Below are positions 54,987 through 63,797 of a DNA stretch of 64,000 nucleotides, in pieces. The DNA is from Plantibacter auratus. GTDB lineage: Bacteria; Actinomycetota; Actinomycetes; Actinomycetales; Microbacteriaceae. Position 1 is the first letter of the stretch, and each line of letters opens with the position of its first letter. Position numbers and translations under genes: made by a program. The stretch lies in NCBI RefSeq assembly GCF_050587365.1, contig NZ_JBOBFV010000001.1, forward strand, positions 1,302,001 to 1,366,000, given 5' to 3'. The notes below the pieces were generated by a model. It saw nothing but the letters and a program-made list of their open reading frames with translations, made no database searches and was not told the origin of the DNA.

Positions 54987-55654
54987 TCCGCGCACACCGC
55001 CGGACGATCGGCACGCTCGCCGCGGCCGGAGCACTCCTCACGGCGCTCGCCCTCTCGGGCTGCGCCACGACGCACGCCGGGCAGACGCCGACCTCGCCGA
55101 ACGCCGCCGACGGGCCCATCACCTCCTCGGAGGCGACCGACCGTGGCGCCGCCGGTGCGAAGCAGGACCCGGTCGCCCAGGCGCCGGCCGCCGATGTCAG
55201 CGCGCTGAGCGTGAGCCGGGTGCAGATCCCGTCGATCGGGGTCGACGCGGCGGTCGAACCGCTCGAGCGCGATGCGTCCGGTGTCCTCCTGCCGCCGGTC
55301 GAGTGGGAGGACGCCGGGTGGTACCGCGCCGGCGTCCTGCCCGGTCAGGTGGGGCCCGCGGTCATCGCCGGTCACCTCGACACGACCCTCCGTGAGGCGG
55401 TGTTCGTCCACCTCAAGCAGCTCGTGGCGGGCGACCAGGTGACGGTCACGATGTCCGACGGCTCGACCGCCACCTACGCGGTGGACCGCGCCATCGACGT
55501 CGAGAAGAAGACCTTCCCCACCGAGGAGGTCTACGGGCCGACGCCCGACGCGCAGCTCCGGCTCATCACCTGCAACGGCCCCTTCGACGACGCCGCGGAC
55601 ACCTACGCGAACAATTACGTCGTCTTCGCGTCGCTCGTCGGCACGACCCCGTAG
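54983..55654 (+). CDS. Class F sortase
   Basis: 223 residues. Catalytic His131 (VIAGHLDTT) and Cys197 (LITCNGPFD) match class F sortases of actinobacteria. The N-terminus ends in LSGC with Cys27, so it may be a lipoprotein instead of a helix-anchored protein. Sortases attach proteins to peptidoglycan; the DUF4397 protein two genes upstream is the obvious candidate client, though its sorting signal is incomplete. AAGGAG lies upstream of the ATG, which overlaps the GH8 stop. Confidence 0.88.
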   Translation: MIRAHRRTIGTLAAAGALLTALALSGCATTHAGQTPTSPNAADGPITSSEATDRGAAGAKQDPVAQAPAADVSALSVSRVQIPSIGVDAAVEPLERDASGVLLPPVEWEDAGWYRAGVLPGQVGPAVIAGHLDTTLREAVFVHLKQLVAGDQVTVTMSDGSTATYAVDRAIDVEKKTFPTEEVYGPTPDAQLRLITCNGPFDDAADTYANNYVVFASLVGTTP

Positions 55655-55731
55655 CGCCGCTCCCCACCCCTCGCTCCTGTCGAGGGGCCGCCCCGCTCCG
55701 AACCACTCCCAACGACCCGAAAGGAACCGAC

Positions 55732-56499
55732 GTGAACCGCTCCCTCGTCGTCATCCCCACCTACAACGAACTCGACAACCTGCAGCCGATCGTGAACCGC
55801 ACGCTCGCCGTCGCCGGGGTCGACATCCTCGTCGTGGACGACTCCTCCCCCGACGGCACCGGGTTCCTCGCCGAGCAGCTCGCCGCGCAGCACCCGCAGG
55901 TGCACGTGTTCCACCGGGCCGTGAAGGACGGGCTCGGCGGGGCATACCTCGCGGGCTTCGCCTGGGCGCTCGCGCGCGGCTACGAGGTCATCGTCGAGAT
56001 GGACGCGGACGGCTCCCACCACCCCGAGGACCTGCCCCGCCTGATCGGACTCCTCGACGACCACGACCTCGCGCTCGGCTCGCGCTGGGTCCCGGGTGGC
56101 GTCGTCGAGAACTGGCCCGCGCATCGGCTCGCGCTGAGTCGCGGCGGCAACCTCTACACACGACTCGCCCTTGGGATCGGTGTCGCCGACGCGACCGGCG
56201 GGTTCCGCGCGTTCCGCAGCGAGGCGCTGCGCCGGATCGACCTCGCCGACGTCGCGTCGCAGGGGTACTGCTTCCAGGTCGACCTCCTCTGGCGGGCGCT
56301 GCAGCGCGGGCTCCGGGTCGTGGAGACGCCCATCGTCTTCACCGAACGGGTGTCTGGCGAGTCGAAGATGAGCGGCGGCATCGTCTCCGAGTCGCTCAAG
56401 AAGGTCACGATGTGGGGCGTGCGTCGCCGCCTGCAGGAGGTCCGTGCGCTGCTGCACGGCCACCCGCTCCCATCCGTGCGTGTGCTGTCCACCCGCTGA
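55732..56499 (+). CDS. Polyprenol-phosphate mannosyltransferase (DPM1-like GT2)
   Basis: 255 residues. The GT-A motifs VVIPTYNELDN, VVDDSSPDGT and the metal site MDADGSHHPEDLP are intact, and the RVSGESKMSG motif near residue 210 is typical of dolichol/polyprenol-phosphate mannose synthases. It would transfer mannose from GDP-mannose to polyprenyl phosphate at the membrane, supplying a GT39-type enzyme such as the one at 50840. GTG at 55732 has AAAGGAA upstream. 77 nt after the sortase gene, probably same transcript. Confidence 0.9.
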   Translation: MNRSLVVIPTYNELDNLQPIVNRTLAVAGVDILVVDDSSPDGTGFLAEQLAAQHPQVHVFHRAVKDGLGGAYLAGFAWALARGYEVIVEMDADGSHHPEDLPRLIGLLDDHDLALGSRWVPGGVVENWPAHRLALSRGGNLYTRLALGIGVADATGGFRAFRSEALRRIDLADVASQGYCFQVDLLWRALQRGLRVVETPIVFTERVSGESKMSGGIVSESLKKVTMWGVRRRLQEVRALLHGHPLPSVRVLSTR

Positions 56500-56590
56500 G
56501 ACCAGGTGGTGCGGGCGACGACGACCACGGGCCGACGAGGGCTGCACATCTTCCCAGGTCCTTCCGGTTCCGCCGCCCTCCCCGGAGTCG

Positions 56591-56596
56591 TAGCGT
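56591..56596 (+). promoter_or_regulatory. -10 box of a predicted leaderless mRNA
   Basis: TAGCGT followed after 6 nt by the ATG at 56603. Confidence 0.45.
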
Positions 56597-56602
56597 GAGG
56601 GC

Positions 56603-57586
56603 ATGACGAATCGCACACGCACCCCGCAGCAGCCCATCGGTTCCGGCTTCGGCCACTCGAGCACCGCGGCGGAGGTGCTCGAGGGCATCGACCTCACCGG
56701 CAAGCTCGCCATCGTCACCGGCGGCTACTCCGGTATCGGCCGCGAGGCCGTCCGTGCCCTGGTCGGCGCGGGTGCCCACGTCATCGTCCCGGCACGGCGC
56801 CCGGATACCGCTCGCGAGGAGCTCGCCGGCATCGACGGCGTGGAGGTCGACGAGCTCGACCTGGCCGACCTCGCGAGCGTCGAGGCGTTCGCCGACCGCT
56901 TCCTCGCCACGGGCCGGGGCATCGACCTCGTCATCACGAACGCGGGCGTCATGGCGGCTCCCGAGACGCGCGTCGGTCCCGGCTGGGAACTCCAGTTCGC
57001 GACGAACCACCTCGGCCACTTCGCCCTCGTCAACCGCCTCTGGCCCGCCATCGTCAAGGGCGGCTCCTCGCGGGTCGTCGCGTTGTCCTCCAGCGGCCAC
57101 AAGCGCTCGGGGATCCGCTGGGACGACGTCCAGTTCGAGCACGGCTACGACAAGTGGGAGGCCTACGGGCAGGCGAAGACCGCCAACGCGCTCTTCGCCC
57201 TCCAGCTCGACACGCTCGGTGCCGAGGAGGGCGTCCGCGCGTTCTCCGTCCACCCCGGTGGCATCCTCACGCCGCTGCAGCGGCACCTGCCCCGCGAGGA
57301 GATGATGGCGCTCGGCTGGGTCGACGCCGACGGCAACCTCCTCGTCTCGGGGTTCAAGTCGCCCGAGCAGGGTGCCGCAACGGAGGTCTGGGCCGCGACC
57401 TCGCCGTCGCTCGACGGCCTCGGCGGGGTGTTCTGCGAGGACTGCGACATCGCCGGCCCGGCCGAGACCGCGGTCTCCCCGGCCTCCGGTGTCGCCGACC
57501 ACGCGACCGATCCTGAGGAGGCGGCCCGCCTCTGGGCGCTCTCCGCCGAACTCACCGGGGTCGACGCCTTCGCCGCCCGCGACTGA
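56603..57586 (+). CDS. Short-chain dehydrogenase/reductase
   Basis: 327 residues of the classical SDR family. Cofactor motif TGGYSGIG, NAGVM, and the catalytic YGQAKTAN are present; a 38-residue N-terminal extension and a C-terminal acidic part are longer than usual. It resembles oxidoreductases annotated near retinol dehydrogenases in actinobacteria. Substrate unknown. It appears to be transcribed alone, from a leaderless promoter. Confidence 0.85.
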   Translation: MTNRTRTPQQPIGSGFGHSSTAAEVLEGIDLTGKLAIVTGGYSGIGREAVRALVGAGAHVIVPARRPDTAREELAGIDGVEVDELDLADLASVEAFADRFLATGRGIDLVITNAGVMAAPETRVGPGWELQFATNHLGHFALVNRLWPAIVKGGSSRVVALSSSGHKRSGIRWDDVQFEHGYDKWEAYGQAKTANALFALQLDTLGAEEGVRAFSVHPGGILTPLQRHLPREEMMALGWVDADGNLLVSGFKSPEQGAATEVWAATSPSLDGLGGVFCEDCDIAGPAETAVSPASGVADHATDPEEAARLWALSAELTGVDAFAARD

Positions 57587-57699
57587 TCGGCCGGCGCCAC
57601 CCCTTGCAGCCACCCGCCCACGGACCTACCGTGAGAGCGGATCAGCGCGACGATGCGCGAGACGGAGACCGCCCAGGCGGATCTCGGAAGGAGCACCCC

Positions 57700-57939
57700 A
57701 TGAGTGACCAGAACGCCGACATCAACAACCCGGGCCCACACGACGAGGCCGTCGACGACGCGGCGGCCGAGCGCGTGGCTTCCACGACGAACCCCGGCCC
57801 GCACGTCGCCGCCGACGACCCCGCGGCGAGCGGCGAGGCCGACATCACGAACCCCGGCTCGGAGACCGAACGCGACGCTGCGGCCGAGCGCGAGGCGGAG
57901 CGCGTCGCGAACATCACCAACCCCGGCCCAAGTTCCTGA
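57700..57939 (+). CDS. Small acidic NPGP-repeat protein
   Basis: 79 residues, very hydrophilic, rich in Asp, Glu and Ala. Four imperfect repeats carry NPGP or NPGS (INNPGPHDEA, TTNPGPHVAA, ITNPGSETER, ITNPGPSS). No cysteine, signal peptide or membrane helix; probably disordered. ATG at 57700 has GGAAGGAG 6 nt upstream, a strong site, so it is likely well translated. I do not recognise a family. Its last 16 codons, the stop and a hairpin are duplicated in tandem downstream. Confidence 0.65.
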   Translation: MSDQNADINNPGPHDEAVDDAAAERVASTTNPGPHVAADDPAASGEADITNPGSETERDAAAEREAERVANITNPGPSS

Positions 57940-57953
57940 CCGCAACGACCCTT

Positions 57954-58015
57954 TCTCAGGAGTTCGCCGGCGCGTCGGTCCGTTTCCCGGGCGGCGCGCC
58001 GGAGGACTCCTGAGA
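57954..58015. terminator. Long hairpin after the NPGP protein gene, copy 1
   Basis: TCTCAGGAGT (57954-57963) pairs perfectly with ACTCCTGAGA (58006-58015); inside, CCGGCGCG pairs with CGCGCCGG. Located 15 nt after the stop. Likely terminates the NPGP gene and, on the other strand, the antiporter gene. Confidence 0.65.
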
Positions 58016-58105
58016 ACGGTCAAGCAGCCTCAGCGGTCGGCGCGAGGCGGAGTGCGTCGCCGACATCACCAACCCCGGCCCGAGTTCCTGACCGCACCGA
58101 CCCTT

Positions 58106-58167
58106 TCTCAGGAGTTCGCTGGCGCGTCGGTCCGTTTCCCGAGCGGCGCACCGGAGGACTCCTGAGA
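58106..58167. terminator. Long hairpin, copy 2
   Basis: Same 10-bp outer stem as the hairpin at 57954, offset by exactly 152 bp, 14 nt beyond the stop of the antiporter gene on the minus strand. The inner stem has drifted slightly. Confidence 0.65.
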
Positions 58168-58181
58168 AAGGTCACCCAGCT

Positions 58182-59918
58182 CTAGTGGTCGGCACGAGGC
58201 GGCCGCAGGCGCGTCTCCTCGATGTCGAGCATCGTCTGCGCCTCGGCGAGGATGCGCGACGGGTACGCACCGCGCGCCCGGGCGTCGAGGAGCCGCTCAC
58301 GCTCGGCCTGCACGACGGCGAGGCGCAGCTGGCGGTAGAGCCGGTGCGGTGTCTCGGCGTGCGTCTCACTCGGCGAGACCGACTCGCGCGAGCGTTCCCA
58401 GGCGGCTTCCGCCCGCAGGAACGTCGACTGTCTGACGCGTTCGAGCAGATCGGGGTCGATCTCCTCCTCGATGCCGACCGCCGAGGCCGGGTCCTCCAGC
58501 ACACTGATGCCCGCGTAGCTGATCTCGTCGAGCAGGGTCGCGAGCTGTCGACGGTCCTCGGACTCGTCGATCCCCTGCACCTTGAGCAGCCGGATGAGCC
58601 ACGGCAGTGTGCCGCCCTGGACGACGAGCGTCACGACGGCGACCGTGAAGGCGATGAGGACGAGCTGCTCGCGGTACGGGGTGCTCTGCGGCAGTGACTG
58701 TGCCGCGGCGAGCGTCACGACGCCGCGCATGCCCGACCAGCTGAGGATGACGCCACCCCGCCAGTCGATCTGCTCCAGCCGCAACTGCTCGAGGTCGGCG
58801 CGCTGCCGCTCGTAGGCGCGCTCCCGACGCCGCCGTCGATGCCATCGGCGGTTCTGTCTCGGGAACCGTTCCGAGTACCCCATCGACAGCCACCGTTGCA
58901 GGGTCTGCCGCTCGGCCCAGCGTTCTCGTGCACGGAGCCCGAGCACCAGCGGACCCACCCACAGGAACCGCAGCGCGATGAGCGCGGCCGTCGCGACGAG
59001 ACCGATCCCGATGGACTCCTCGACGGACAGGATCTCGGCGTCGACGGCGCCGATGAGCGTCCGGATCTCGAGTCCGATGAGGAGGAACACGGCGTTCTCG
59101 AGTAGGAACTGGATGGTCCGCCAGTTGATGCGGTCGCTGATCCGCGCCTGGGCCGAGAACGCGGCCGAGCTCGCGTGCCCCGTGTACAGGCCGGCGATGA
59201 CGACGGCCAGCACGCCGGACCCACCGAGCGCCTCGGTCGGCATGAACGCCACGAACGGGACGGCGATGGAGATCGCGGTGTCGAGGACGGAGTCGTTGAG
59301 CTTCGACCGCAGCCAGACGGTGACGTATCCGGCGATGAAGCCGACGATGATCGCCAGGACGACCGCGTAGACGAAGTCGCCGACCGTCGCCCACGGCGTG
59401 AGCATGCCGCCGGCTGCCGCAGCGCTCGCCGATCGGAGGAGCACGAGCGCGGTCGCGTCGTTCACGAGCCCCTCGCCCTCGAGCACGGTCAGGAGGCGGG
59501 GCGGGAGGCCGAGACGGCGTCCAATGGAGGTGGCCGCGACCGCGTCGGGCGGGCTGATGATCGCGCCGAGGGCGATGGCGGCGGCGAGGTTGAGGTCGGG
59601 CAGGAGGCTGAAGAGGAGGAAGCCGGCACCGAACGCGGTGACGATGACGAGCACGACGGACAGACTCGTGATGGTGGCGAGGTTGCGGCGGAAGTCCATG
59701 ATCGGGACGCTGATCGCCGCGGCGTAGAGGATCGGCGGCAGGACGACGTCGAGCACGAGTTCCGGCTCGACCTCGAACTCCGGGACGCCCGGGAGGTACG
59801 AGAGCCCGACACCGACGATCACGAGGATGATCGGTGCGGCGACGCCGAGCTTGCGGGAGAAGGCCGCGACGGCGACGATCACCGCGATGCCGACGACCGC
59901 ATACACCCCGAGTTCCAT
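58182..59918 (-). CDS. Na+/H+ antiporter, CPA1 family
   Basis: 578 residues with about twelve membrane helices. The ion-binding region is SPPDAVAATSIGRRLGLP followed by EGLVNDATALV, and SWSGMRGVVTLAAAQ is a further family motif. A very basic cytoplasmic stretch (RRWHRRRRRERAYERQR, about residues 370-390) interrupts the helices, and a 130-residue C-terminal tail with helical segments is probably regulatory. It exchanges sodium or potassium for protons. ATG at 59918 has a TAGCCT box 7 nt upstream. Confidence 0.92.
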   Translation of the reverse strand: MELGVYAVVGIAVIVAVAAFSRKLGVAAPIILVIVGVGLSYLPGVPEFEVEPELVLDVVLPPILYAAAISVPIMDFRRNLATITSLSVVLVIVTAFGAGFLLFSLLPDLNLAAAIALGAIISPPDAVAATSIGRRLGLPPRLLTVLEGEGLVNDATALVLLRSASAAAAGGMLTPWATVGDFVYAVVLAIIVGFIAGYVTVWLRSKLNDSVLDTAISIAVPFVAFMPTEALGGSGVLAVVIAGLYTGHASSAAFSAQARISDRINWRTIQFLLENAVFLLIGLEIRTLIGAVDAEILSVEESIGIGLVATAALIALRFLWVGPLVLGLRARERWAERQTLQRWLSMGYSERFPRQNRRWHRRRRRERAYERQRADLEQLRLEQIDWRGGVILSWSGMRGVVTLAAAQSLPQSTPYREQLVLIAFTVAVVTLVVQGGTLPWLIRLLKVQGIDESEDRRQLATLLDEISYAGISVLEDPASAVGIEEEIDPDLLERVRQSTFLRAEAAWERSRESVSPSETHAETPHRLYRQLRLAVVQAERERLLDARARGAYPSRILAEAQTMLDIEETRLRPPRADH

Positions 59919-59925
59919 AGCGATC

Positions 59926-59931
59926 AGGCTA
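59926..59931 (-). promoter_or_regulatory. -10 box of a predicted leaderless mRNA
   Basis: TAGCCT on the minus strand, 7 nt before the ATG at 59918. Confidence 0.4.
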
Positions 59932-59980
59932 TCGGTCGCTCGACCGACCCCATCCCGACGGGCGTCGTGGGTCCCGGAGC

Positions 59981-62900
59981 CTACTCGAGCAGGCCCCGGA
60001 TGTCCTCCGCGGTGAGCGCCTGGCTGAAGACCGCGTCGTCGTCGAGGACCGCGGCGAAGAGCTCCGACTTCTTCGCCTGGAGCGCCATCACCTTCTCCTC
60101 GATCGTGTCGGCGGCGACCAGTCGGTAGACCATGACGTTCTCCGTCTGGCCGATGCGGTGCGTCCGGTCGATGGCCTGCGCCTCTGCTGCCGGGTTCCAC
60201 CACGGGTCGAGCAGGAAGACGTAGTCCGCCTCGGTCAGGTTGAGGCCGAACCCGCCGGCCTTCAGGCTGATGAGGAACACGGGGGCGTCACCGGTGCGGA
60301 AACGGTCGATGACCTCACCCCGACGACGGGTGGACCCGTCGAGGTACTCGTACGCGATGCCCTGCTCCTCGAGCCGACGAGCGGCGGTGCCGAGGAAGCT
60401 CGTGAACTGGCTGAAGATGAGCGCCCGGTGCCCCTCGGCGACGACGTCGTCGAGCTGTTCGAGGAGTGCGTCGAGCTTGCTCGAGGGGATGCCCGCGTGC
60501 TCCTCGGCGTCGATGAGACTCGCGTCGAGGCTGAGCATGCGGAGGAGCGTGAGCGAGCGGAACACGATGAACCGGTTGCGGTCGAGGTCGTCGACGAGTC
60601 CGAGGAGCTTCTGCCGTTCGCGTTGGAGGACGAGGTCGTAGAGCTTGCGGTGGGCCGGTGCGAGCTCGATGCGCAGCACCTGTTCCTGCTTCGGCGGCAG
60701 TTCGGGCGCGACCATCTCCTTCGTCCGGCGCATGAGCAGCGGTCGGATGCGTCGGCGCAGGGTCTGCAGCCGACTCGAGTCGAGCCCCTTGCCGATCGGC
60801 TTGACGTAGTGCTCGGTGAAGCGCGGCGCCGACGCGAACAGCCCCGGCGCGACGATCGACAGCAGCGACCACAGCTCCATGAGCGTGTTCTCGATGGGCG
60901 TGCCGGTGATCGCGAGCTTGAACGGTGCTCTGAGGTCGACCGCGCACTCGTGCAGCTTGGCGCGGTGGTTCTTCACGAACTGCGCCTCGTCGAGGATGAG
61001 CCCCGACCACTCGACCGCCTGGTACGCCGCTGCGTCGAGCCGGAACAGCGCATAGCTCGTGACCACGATGTCGGCGCCCGCCGCGAGGTCCGCGATCGAC
61101 GCGCTGCCCTTCGCCTGCGTGGCCGTGATGCTGCGGACGACGAGGCCGGGCACGAAGCGCGTGGCCTCGGCGACCCAGTTGGAGACGACCGACGTCGGGG
61201 CGACCACGAGGAACGGTGGTGCCGTGGTGCCGGTCGTCTCGCGCGCGTGGGCGACGAGGGCGAGGGTCTGCAGCGTCTTGCCGAGGCCCATGTCGTCGGC
61301 CAGGATGCCGCCGAGTCCGTGCTGCCAGAGGAACGCGAGCCAGCGGAAGCCCTCGACCTGGTAGGGCCGGAGGTCGGCATGGAGTCCCGACGGCAAGGGG
61401 GTGTCGGGGACCGCTTCGATCGCGTTGAGTCCGGCTGCAGCCTCGCGCCAGGAGACGGCCTGCTCGGTCTCGTCGGCGAGGTCTTCGAAGTCGGCCCAGA
61501 GGCTCGCCTGATAGCGACTGATGCTCGGCTTCGTCTCCCACTCCTTGAGCGCGGCCGCCTCGGTGAGCAGTTCGCGCAGGCGGTCGAAGGCGGGGTGCTC
61601 GAGCGAGAGGTAGGTGTGGTCGACCATGAGCAGCTTCGTGCGCCCCTTCGAGAGGGCCTTGAAGAGGGGCTCGAAGGGGACGCTGTACTCGCCGATGTGG
61701 ATGACGATCCCGAGGTCGAACCAGTCGCGCTGCTCCGTCTCCACCGTGGTGACCGAGATGTGAGGTGTGCCGGTGAGCTCCCGGTACTCAGGGCGGTCGC
61801 CGGACACCTCGACGAGGACGTCGTCGAGCGATTCGATGACGGGCAGGGTGCGCTCGGTGACGAGTGCCGCGTCGAACTCCGTCAGGACCTGCGGCCTGGG
61901 CGGCCAGACGCCCGGGGTCGTGAGCTCGTCGAACGAGCCGGCGGCGAGCGCGCGGCGTTCCGGTTCCGCTGCGGCGGCGATGGCGGCACCGACCCGGTCG
62001 AGGATGGCCCGTTCCGCGCGTTCGTCGCGGAGGACCTCCGCTGCGGCAGTGCCGGTGGCGGCGTCGGTCGGCGCGCCGTTCGGCACCGTGGACACGAGTG
62101 GTCGCCCTGCGGCGAGCGCCGGGGTGCCGCCACCGATCGGGACGCGCTGCGCCGGGGCGTACTGCCAGAACCAGGCGAGGCGAAGGGTCTGCTTCGGTTC
62201 GAACGAGGCCGCGAGCACGAGCACCGGTGGCACGATCTCGGGGAGGGCGACGGTGCCGTCCGTCGAACTCAGCGAGATGCTGCGGCGGAGTCGTGGGACG
62301 TAGTGCTCGAGGAACTCCGCCACCTCGGCTTCGGGGACCACGACGGGCTCGCCTGGCCCGAGGAGTCCGCGGGCCTCGTCCGTCAGCGGTTCGGCGAGCG
62401 GTGCGAGCACGATCGCCTGCTGGGGTTCGAGCGTGTAGTGGTAGAGCCCGTGGTCGCCGAGGGCTCCGCTCGTGGCGGCGTCGACGTCGGTGCCGTCGAT
62501 CGTCACGACGGATCGGAGGACCACGCCCTCGTCGTCGTGCGCGGCGTCCAGCCGGATGGCGGCTGTGGTGCCGAGGGTGACCGTGCCCTTGCGCGTGCCG
62601 ACGAGTTCGATCCCGAGTTGGGCCGCCTCCTCGAACAGATGCCAGAGGACGGGGCTGCCGAAGTCGTCGAGGACGAGCCAGTCCGAGTCACCGGCGCCGG
62701 CGTAGGCACCGGCCGGCGGACGGGTGGCACGCAGGAGCGCCTGGAACTGCGTGAACCACTGCTGGTGCGCCGGATCGAGCGACAGCCGGTGGCCCTGGTG
62801 CGTGAACGAGGTCCACGAGATCGTCGACTTCACGAAGCCGCCGCCGGCCTTCCTGACCACGGGTCGGACGGCGATCCGGCGGGGATGCCGCGGCTCGGGC

Positions 62901-63604
62901 GGGCCGTCGGCCGTGCGGGAGGTCGGTCCGCGCCATCGTTCGGCGGTGCGCGGGATGCTCTCGCGGACCTCGAACTGCAGGCCCATGGCCGTCGGTGCCG
63001 TGGCGCGACCGGCGTCGCCCGCGAGGGAGTCGAGTCGGTTCCGCCAGCTGGGCGGCGCCGTCGGCGTCTGCGGGCTCGGGTTCCACCGCGCTGCTCGCCG
63101 TTCCGCCTCCGGACGCCAGGCGTCAGGGAGGTCGTCGAGCTCGTCGAGGGCGTACATCGGCTGGTGCTCGGCCGGTTCGTCGAGCGCGGGGTCGTTGATG
63201 GGCGCGGTCCAACGCCGGTCGGAACGCCAGGACGCCTCCTTCCCCGAAGGCGGCCGTTGTGGGGCCACCCACCGGTCGGAGCGACCTTCGGCCCGGAGGT
63301 GGGCCGCGTTGCTGTGCAGCAGGGTGGCGACGATGTGCTTGCAGTCGCCGCGCAAGGGGCACGAGCACGCGCTTCCTTCGATCCGAGCGAACCCGCCGGT
63401 GTCGTCGCCGAGGTCGACGATGCAGGCGTACGGGACGTCGGTGGAGCCTTCGACGATCCCGTGGAGCCGATGCTTGTCGGGGTCCCAGTCGGCGGCGGTG
63501 ACCCGGCCGTCCCTCGCGTAGACCCGGCCGCGGTCGAACGCCACCCGCCCGACGAGCCGGACGAGGTCGGCCACGTCGACCAGTGGTGCGGGCTCGGGAG
63601 TCAT
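59981..63604 (-). CDS. SNF2-family helicase with SWIM zinc finger
   Basis: 1207 residues. An N-terminal SWIM finger has Cys80, Cys82, Cys88 and His90 (CSCPLRGDCKH). A long middle region precedes the two-lobed SNF2 ATPase: motif I DDMGLGKTLQTLAL, II LDEAQ, GTPIENTLMELWSL, and the C-lobe ending LLDPWWNPAAEAQAIDRTHRIGQ. Such bacterial SNF2/Rad54-like proteins move on double-stranded DNA or nucleoprotein and are linked to repair or transcription; the precise role is unknown. It is separated from the antiporter gene by 62 nt. Confidence 0.93.
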   Translation of the reverse strand: MTPEPAPLVDVADLVRLVGRVAFDRGRVYARDGRVTAADWDPDKHRLHGIVEGSTDVPYACIVDLGDDTGGFARIEGSACSCPLRGDCKHIVATLLHSNAAHLRAEGRSDRWVAPQRPPSGKEASWRSDRRWTAPINDPALDEPAEHQPMYALDELDDLPDAWRPEAERRAARWNPSPQTPTAPPSWRNRLDSLAGDAGRATAPTAMGLQFEVRESIPRTAERWRGPTSRTADGPPEPRHPRRIAVRPVVRKAGGGFVKSTISWTSFTHQGHRLSLDPAHQQWFTQFQALLRATRPPAGAYAGAGDSDWLVLDDFGSPVLWHLFEEAAQLGIELVGTRKGTVTLGTTAAIRLDAAHDDEGVVLRSVVTIDGTDVDAATSGALGDHGLYHYTLEPQQAIVLAPLAEPLTDEARGLLGPGEPVVVPEAEVAEFLEHYVPRLRRSISLSSTDGTVALPEIVPPVLVLAASFEPKQTLRLAWFWQYAPAQRVPIGGGTPALAAGRPLVSTVPNGAPTDAATGTAAAEVLRDERAERAILDRVGAAIAAAAEPERRALAAGSFDELTTPGVWPPRPQVLTEFDAALVTERTLPVIESLDDVLVEVSGDRPEYRELTGTPHISVTTVETEQRDWFDLGIVIHIGEYSVPFEPLFKALSKGRTKLLMVDHTYLSLEHPAFDRLRELLTEAAALKEWETKPSISRYQASLWADFEDLADETEQAVSWREAAAGLNAIEAVPDTPLPSGLHADLRPYQVEGFRWLAFLWQHGLGGILADDMGLGKTLQTLALVAHARETTGTTAPPFLVVAPTSVVSNWVAEATRFVPGLVVRSITATQAKGSASIADLAAGADIVVTSYALFRLDAAAYQAVEWSGLILDEAQFVKNHRAKLHECAVDLRAPFKLAITGTPIENTLMELWSLLSIVAPGLFASAPRFTEHYVKPIGKGLDSSRLQTLRRRIRPLLMRRTKEMVAPELPPKQEQVLRIELAPAHRKLYDLVLQRERQKLLGLVDDLDRNRFIVFRSLTLLRMLSLDASLIDAEEHAGIPSSKLDALLEQLDDVVAEGHRALIFSQFTSFLGTAARRLEEQGIAYEYLDGSTRRRGEVIDRFRTGDAPVFLISLKAGGFGLNLTEADYVFLLDPWWNPAAEAQAIDRTHRIGQTENVMVYRLVAADTIEEKVMALQAKKSELFAAVLDDDAVFSQALTAEDIRGLLE

Positions 63605-63643
63605 CGCCCCATGGTCTCACGCACGACGGACACCCTTCCCTCG

Positions 63644-63753
63644 GGTCAGCGCGGTGCGCTGACGCGAGCGCGGGTCTCCGACGTGAGCGCGCCCCTCCGG
63701 AGGGGCGCGCTCACGCCTGTGGGTCGCGGTCGGTCCAGCGCCCCGCGCTGACC
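63644..63753. repeat. Dispersed ~110-bp palindromic element, copy 2
   Basis: Ends are perfect 10-bp inverted repeats (GGTCAGCGCG and CGCGCTGACC). The centre is a perfect 34-bp palindrome (63682-63715) differing from copy 1 at two bases. 30 bases on the left (63647-63676) are identical to 13761-13790. It lies in the gap between two divergent genes. Confidence 0.75.
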
Positions 63754-63785
63754 ACAGCACCGACCGAGGCACGTCCGGCGGCTCG

Positions 63786-63791
63786 TAGAAT
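63786..63791 (+). promoter_or_regulatory. -10 box of a predicted leaderless mRNA
   Basis: TAGAAT, one base from the consensus, followed after 6 nt by the ATG at 63798. The best example of this arrangement in the window. Confidence 0.5.
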
Positions 63792-63797
63792 GAAGCA

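Larger units (their letters stand above)
57892..58195. repeat. 152-bp tandem duplication of a gene 3' end
   Basis: 57892-58043 and 58044-58195 are two copies with a period of 152 bp and a few substitutions. Each holds the coding tail ending in ITNPGPSS plus stop, then a long hairpin. The second tail (58044-58091) is cut off from its gene by the first stop and is shifted out of frame (152 is not a multiple of 3), so it is a relic. The end of the second copy runs into the stop region of the antiporter gene. Confidence 0.85.

Noticed and set aside
56405..57613. A 402-codon minus-strand frame opposite the SDR gene
   Set aside because: Antisense shadow of the SDR, which has intact cofactor and catalytic motifs on the plus strand.
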